A stretch of 15,757 nt of DNA from assembly GCA_947589375.1 (NCBI GenBank), contig CANQAO010000011.1, positions 1-15,757 of the forward strand, given 5' to 3'. The DNA is from an uncultured Bacilli bacterium. GTDB lineage: Bacteria; Bacillota_I; Bacilli_A; RF39; UBA660. A program made the translations under genes and the position numbers. The notes under the pieces are model-generated. The model saw nothing but the letters and a program-made list of their open reading frames with translations. It was not told where the DNA came from and did not search any database. Positions 13,080-15,757 of the stretch are shown here, one piece after another; position 1 is the stretch's first letter, and each line of letters begins with the position of its first letter.

Positions 13080-13406
13080 TTATTTATTTTTACTACTGGA
13101 TAAAAACGTGACTTTTTCGGCGACAACTTCAGTAATAAAGCGTTCACCATCATCGGTTTGATATCTATCGGTCTGAATGCGTCCTTTTACACCAACGAGA
13201 TCGCCTTTTTTGCAGTAATCTGTCGTGCTTTGGGCAACGCCTTGCCACAATTTGCAACCGATAAAATCTGTGTCATATTCACCGTTGGCATTTTTATAAG
13301 CTCGAGGTACAGCTAAAGTAATACGGGAAAGTTTTTTTCCTGTTTCCGTTTCATATAATTCTGGATCATTAGCTATTCGACCAACTAAAACAGTTTGATT
13401 TAACAT
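13080..13406 (-). CDS. ssb: Single-stranded DNA-binding protein, short form
   Basis: A 108-aa OB-fold protein: MLNQTVLVGRIANDPELYET start, then TLAVPRAYKNANGEYDTDFI and 'CKLWQGVAQSTTDYCKKGDLVGVKGRI', all typical of bacterial SSB. It ends in TFLSSSKNK directly after the OB fold, lacking the flexible linker and acidic tip (DDIPF-like) that recruits partners; short competence-type SsbB proteins share this form. The start is the ATG at 13406 with AAAGGAGGG upstream; the frame stays open further upstream, but that stretch contains the promoter and hairpins. It may be an accessory rather than the replicative SSB. Confidence 0.93.
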   Translation of the reverse strand: MLNQTVLVGRIANDPELYETETGKKLSRITLAVPRAYKNANGEYDTDFIGCKLWQGVAQSTTDYCKKGDLVGVKGRIQTDRYQTDDGERFITEVVAEKVTFLSSSKNK

Positions 13407-13428
13407 ATCTTCCCTCCTTTCGTCACGT

Positions 13429-13457
13429 ACTATACCGAAAGAAAAAAATAAACGCAA
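13429..13457 (-). promoter_or_regulatory. Promoter of ssb
   Basis: On the minus strand: TTGCGT (13452-13457), 17-bp spacer, TATAGT (13429-13434). The -35 lies in the 3' arm of the hairpin at 13450-13475. Confidence 0.6.
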
Positions 13458-13475
13458 ATGATAAATTTGGCGTTT
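13441..13475 (-). terminator. Second hairpin with T-run upstream of ssb
   Basis: On the minus strand AAACGC(C)AAAT-TTATC-ATTTGCGTTT with one bulged C, followed by ATTTTTTTC. It could be a backup terminator for the upstream operon; it also overlaps the ssb -35. Confidence 0.55.
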
Positions 13476-13492
13476 TTGTAAGGTAAATATAT

Positions 13493-13527
13493 ACAAAAAT
13501 AGGAAATTCGCTATAGGCAAATTTCCT
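13493..13527 (-). terminator. Terminator of the sufB operon
   Basis: On the minus strand AGGAAATTTGC-CTATA-GCGAATTTCCT has an 11-bp stem with one T-G pair, followed by ATTTTTG. It lies 36 bp after the stop of the 13563 gene. Confidence 0.75.
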
Positions 13528-13562
13528 GTTTTTGTTAAGCTCAATCATACAAAAAAGGGAAT

Positions 13563-14225
13563 TTAGTATATTCCGCAATTTAATTTGACAGAAGTATCTG
13601 AAATTTCCCCTGTTGCATAATCAATCGTAATTGTCACCGCTGTTTTTTTGGCATCACATTTATCCAAAGCTTTTAAATCATAGCTTTCACCAGTTTTATT
13701 GGCCGCTTGTAACATTTCTAAAGTTACTTTATAGGCACTAGCTGAAGCATTAGCACTCATATATTTATCAAAATAATCTTTAGCTGGCTCCGTAATAGCT
13801 TTTTCAAGATTATTGTTATTATCTTCATACCATTTTATATAACCAAAAACTGCTAACGCAATTATGGCCATTACCAATATAAAAATAATAACCGCTTTAG
13901 AACTTTTCTTTGGACTATCGGCGGTAATGCCTGCTGATGATAAAGTTGTTTCTGAAACTTCTGGGGTTAATACTTCTGTTTCTTCATTAGCCTTTTTGTC
14001 ATCAGCCGAAAGAACAATATTATCTTCAAAATCTTCCATGACTTTATCAGTTGGTTTAAGTTCTTCCTTATGATTATTTGTTTTATCATTAGTTTCTAAT
14101 AAATTTTCTTTAATATTTTCGTTTTCAAACAAGTCTTCGACCTCGACTTTTTCGATCTCTTCTTTTAGTTCATTCGTTTTTTTCTCTTGAGCTAATTTCT
14201 TAGTTTCTTGCTTTTTTTTAGCCAT
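13563..14225 (-). CDS. Single-pass membrane protein of unknown function
   Basis: I do not recognise this 220-aa protein. It has a long, highly charged and probably disordered cytoplasmic N-terminus (1-108, Lys/Glu-rich), one transmembrane helix (about 110-130, AVIIFILVMAIIALAVFGYI), and a C-terminal domain of about 85 residues outside. Two cysteines there (190 and 217, KCDAKK and KLNCG) could form a disulphide. The outer part (YKVTLEMLQAANKTGESYDL, VTITIDYATGEIS) looks like a short helix followed by beta strands, loosely pilin-like. GGAGGG lies 7 nt before the ATG and only 13 nt separate it from sufB, so the two are co-transcribed. A functional link to Fe-S assembly is not evident. Confidence 0.85.
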   Translation of the reverse strand: MAKKKQETKKLAQEKKTNELKEEIEKVEVEDLFENENIKENLLETNDKTNNHKEELKPTDKVMEDFEDNIVLSADDKKANEETEVLTPEVSETTLSSAGITADSPKKSSKAVIIFILVMAIIALAVFGYIKWYEDNNNNLEKAITEPAKDYFDKYMSANASASAYKVTLEMLQAANKTGESYDLKALDKCDAKKTAVTITIDYATGEISDTSVKLNCGIY

Positions 14226-14238
14226 TTTTATTCCCTCC

Positions 14239-15552
14239 TTAAAAATAATTTTTTAAAAGTGCATTTAATTCGACGGCATATTCCATTGGCAGACTTTCTC
14301 TAAATTCTTCAATGAAACCCATAATTAACAATTCTTGAGCCTTTTCTTCAGTTAACCCACGACTCATTAAATAAAATAGTTTATCTTCATCTAATTTGGA
14401 AACTGTAGCTTCATGTTCTAAATAAGATGAATTGTTTTTCACTATATTTCTGGGAATTGTGTCACTTTTAGACTCATCATCTAATATAATTGTATCACAT
14501 TTTATAATACTTTGAGAATTTTTTGCATCTTTATCAATGTAAACCGTTCCTCGGTAGCTAGCATTACCTCCTGAAGCAGCAATCGATTTACTGATAATTT
14601 TACTAGTCGTATTAGGAGCGAGATGAATCATTTTAGCACCAGCATCCTGAATTTGATGTTTAGTAGCTACGGCAATCGAAATACAATTTCCAGTAGCCCC
14701 CTCACCCTTTAAGATACAAGCCGGATATTTCATATTAATTTTGGAACCAATATTGCCATCAATCCATTCCATTAAACCATTTTTAGCTACCTCGGCTCTT
14801 TTCGTTACTAAATTATAAATATTATCAGCCCAATTTTGAATAGTTGTATAACGGCAACTAGAGTTTTCACCGACATATATTTCGACAACCGCGGCGTGCA
14901 GTGAATCAGCTAAATGATAAGTGGCCGTACACCCTTCCATGTAATGCACATGACTATCGTGATCGACAATAATAAGTGTTCTTTCAAATTGGCCCATATT
15001 TTTAGTATCGATGCGAAAATAACTTTGCAGCGGTCTATCAATTGTTGTATATGGGGGAACATAAATAAAAGTGCCTCCACTCCATACGGCTCCATTTAAG
15101 GCGGTATATTTATTTTCATCATACTTAACTAATTGATTAAAATATTTCTTAAAGAGTTCTGGATGATTTTTTAGGGCATCATCGGTACTACAAAATATAA
15201 CGTGTTTTTCCTCTAGCTCCCTAATCATATTATGGTATACAACTTCACTTTCATACTGCGCTCCAATACCATCTAGATATTTTTGTTCAGCATCAATTAA
15301 GCCAACTTTATCAAAAGTGTTTTTGATGTTACAAGCAACATTGTTCCAGTCGTTAGCGACAACATCGGATACTTTTTTATAATAATTAATTTTATCAAAA
15401 TCTATTTTTAATTCTGGCCCGAAATTAGGATTCGGAGTTTCTTTAAAAGTCTCATAGGCTTTTAAACGAAAGTCAGTCATCCATTTTGGTTCACCTTTAG
15501 TTTTAGAAATTTCAATAATTTTTTCTTTACTTAGTCCTAATTTGTTTGCCAT
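14239..15552 (-). CDS. sufB: Fe-S cluster assembly scaffold protein SufB
   Basis: The 437-aa core of the SUF scaffold (SufBC2D) builds Fe-S clusters in the cytoplasm. Typical parts are the N-terminal 'GEPKWMTDFRLKAYETF', the beta-helix core (WSGGTFIYVPPYTTIDRPLQ, MEGCTATYHLADSLHAAVVE), and the C-terminal 'LEHEATVSKLDEDKLFYLMS' followed by RGLTEEKA. C352 and H380/E381 are spaced like the functional C405 and H433/E434 of E. coli SufB. It is slightly shorter than the roughly 465 aa of Bacillus SufB. The start is the ATG at 15552, with AGGTGA 5 nt upstream; a GTG at 15561 lies in that ribosome site. A terminator and a -10 lie directly upstream, so it may be transcribed apart from the other suf genes, which are not in the window. 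Confidence 0.96.
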   Translation of the reverse strand: MANKLGLSKEKIIEISKTKGEPKWMTDFRLKAYETFKETPNPNFGPELKIDFDKINYYKKVSDVVANDWNNVACNIKNTFDKVGLIDAEQKYLDGIGAQYESEVVYHNMIRELEEKHVIFCSTDDALKNHPELFKKYFNQLVKYDENKYTALNGAVWSGGTFIYVPPYTTIDRPLQSYFRIDTKNMGQFERTLIIVDHDSHVHYMEGCTATYHLADSLHAAVVEIYVGENSSCRYTTIQNWADNIYNLVTKRAEVAKNGLMEWIDGNIGSKINMKYPACILKGEGATGNCISIAVATKHQIQDAGAKMIHLAPNTTSKIISKSIAASGGNASYRGTVYIDKDAKNSQSIIKCDTIILDDESKSDTIPRNIVKNNSSYLEHEATVSKLDEDKLFYLMSRGLTEEKAQELLIMGFIEEFRESLPMEYAVELNALLKNYF

Positions 15553-15569
15553 ATAAGTCACCTATGTTT

Positions 15570-15575
15570 ATTATA
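15570..15575 (-). promoter_or_regulatory. -10 element of a probable sufB promoter
   Basis: On the minus strand TATAAT, 17 bp downstream of a weak T-rich -35 that overlaps the T-tract of the preceding terminator. There is no TGn extension. Confidence 0.5.
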
Positions 15576-15587
15576 CTAAATTTACCA

Positions 15588-15622
15588 TAAAATAAAAAGA
15601 GAAAATTAATATTTTTCTCTTT
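15588..15622 (-). terminator. Terminator upstream of sufB
   Basis: On the minus strand AAAGAGAAAA pairs with TTTTCTCTTT around a 7-nt AT loop, followed by TTATTTTA. It would end a minus-strand transcript entering from beyond the window edge. Confidence 0.75.
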
Positions 15623-15757
15623 CAATGATTTGTAAAATTATTGTTCAGTTTGGACATTTAAAAAGTTTTTATCGAAATAATGTCAAATTCTCCGCCGCAA
15701 GCAACGGAGCTTGAAATTGTCTCATACTTCGACCTATAATGCATCACCTTTCTTATG
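15623..15757. other. Edge region, no gene assigned; contains a GC-richer inverted repeat
   Basis: On the plus strand CTCCG and CGGAG flank CCGCAAGCAA at about 15691-15710, a GC-rich patch in very AT-rich DNA. A 28-codon minus-strand frame (15658-15744, opening MHYRSKYETISSS) spans it, but its ribosome site is poorly placed and I recognise no family. A second minus frame enters from the edge and stops at 15734-15736, too short to identify. Confidence 0.4.

Noticed and set aside
13441..13527. Paired hairpins before ssb as a riboswitch or attenuator
   Set aside because: Both lie upstream of the likely ssb -10, so they are not in its leader; tandem termination of the sufB operon is simpler.
13407..13544. 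Extended N-terminus of ssb (46 extra residues in frame)
   Set aside because: A strong AAAGGAGGG precedes the ATG at 13406, the family starts there, and the upstream frame runs through a promoter and hairpins.
15658..15744. 28-codon minus-strand frame as a real small gene
   Set aside because: The ribosome site is only about 2 nt from the ATG, no family is recognised and the window ends just upstream, so it is not called as a gene.
1..15757. tRNA, rRNA, riboswitch or CRISPR arrays
   Set aside because: No cloverleaf, no rRNA segments, no direct repeats with regular spacers and no known riboswitch core were recognised by eye in the intergenic regions.

Overview
The window looks like a chromosomal piece of a low-GC, Gram-positive-type bacterium of the Bacilli. 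Supporting signs are strong AT bias, AGGAGG or GGTGAT ribosome sites, a dcw cluster in the order mraZ-rsmH-ftsL-PBP, a PrsA lipoprotein, RecX, a SUF-type SufB, a cell-wall protein with an NPKTG sorting signal, and two tiny YjcZ-type membrane proteins of the kind seen in spore formers. Small compact genes and a DUF2779 protein suggest an uncultured gut-type lineage near RF39/Erysipelotrichia; that placement is inference.

Layout: 1-74 is the tail of an Rpn-family protein. 118-906 (-) is an unknown sortase-anchored surface protein. 1161-5007 (-) is the division cluster mraZ > rsmH > ftsL > PASTA-domain PBP, with a MraZ operator in front and a terminator behind; mraY and murE do not follow. 5193-6062 (+) is an unknown tail-anchored protein, divergent from mraZ with a mirrored promoter. 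6087-6322 (-) holds two tiny membrane proteins. 6488-7474 (+) is prsA, meeting recX (7471-8241, -) tail to tail; rpoZ (8301-8507, -) lies upstream of recX. 8593-10461 (-) is a large DUF2779 protein with two apparent nuclease active sites. 10508-12174 (-) is a pyrimidine salvage pair, deoA/pdp then cdd. 12235-12936 is a divergent pair of XRE regulators around a control region with two identical dyads. 12948-13079 is non-coding and carries two long interleaved inverted repeats. 13080-15552 (-) holds ssb, an unknown membrane protein and sufB.

How it works together: most genes are housekeeping (division, secretion folding, recombination control, transcription, nucleotide salvage, Fe-S assembly). 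Junctions are very compact: stop codons sit in or beside terminator hairpins, and the next promoter often begins within the T-tract. Many promoters carry a TGn extended -10 element.

The least explained parts are the interleaved inverted repeats at 12948-13076, the doubled operator between the XRE genes, the dual-nuclease DUF2779 protein, and the tiny membrane protein pair. No clear new defence system, CRISPR array, tRNA, rRNA or intact insertion sequence was seen.
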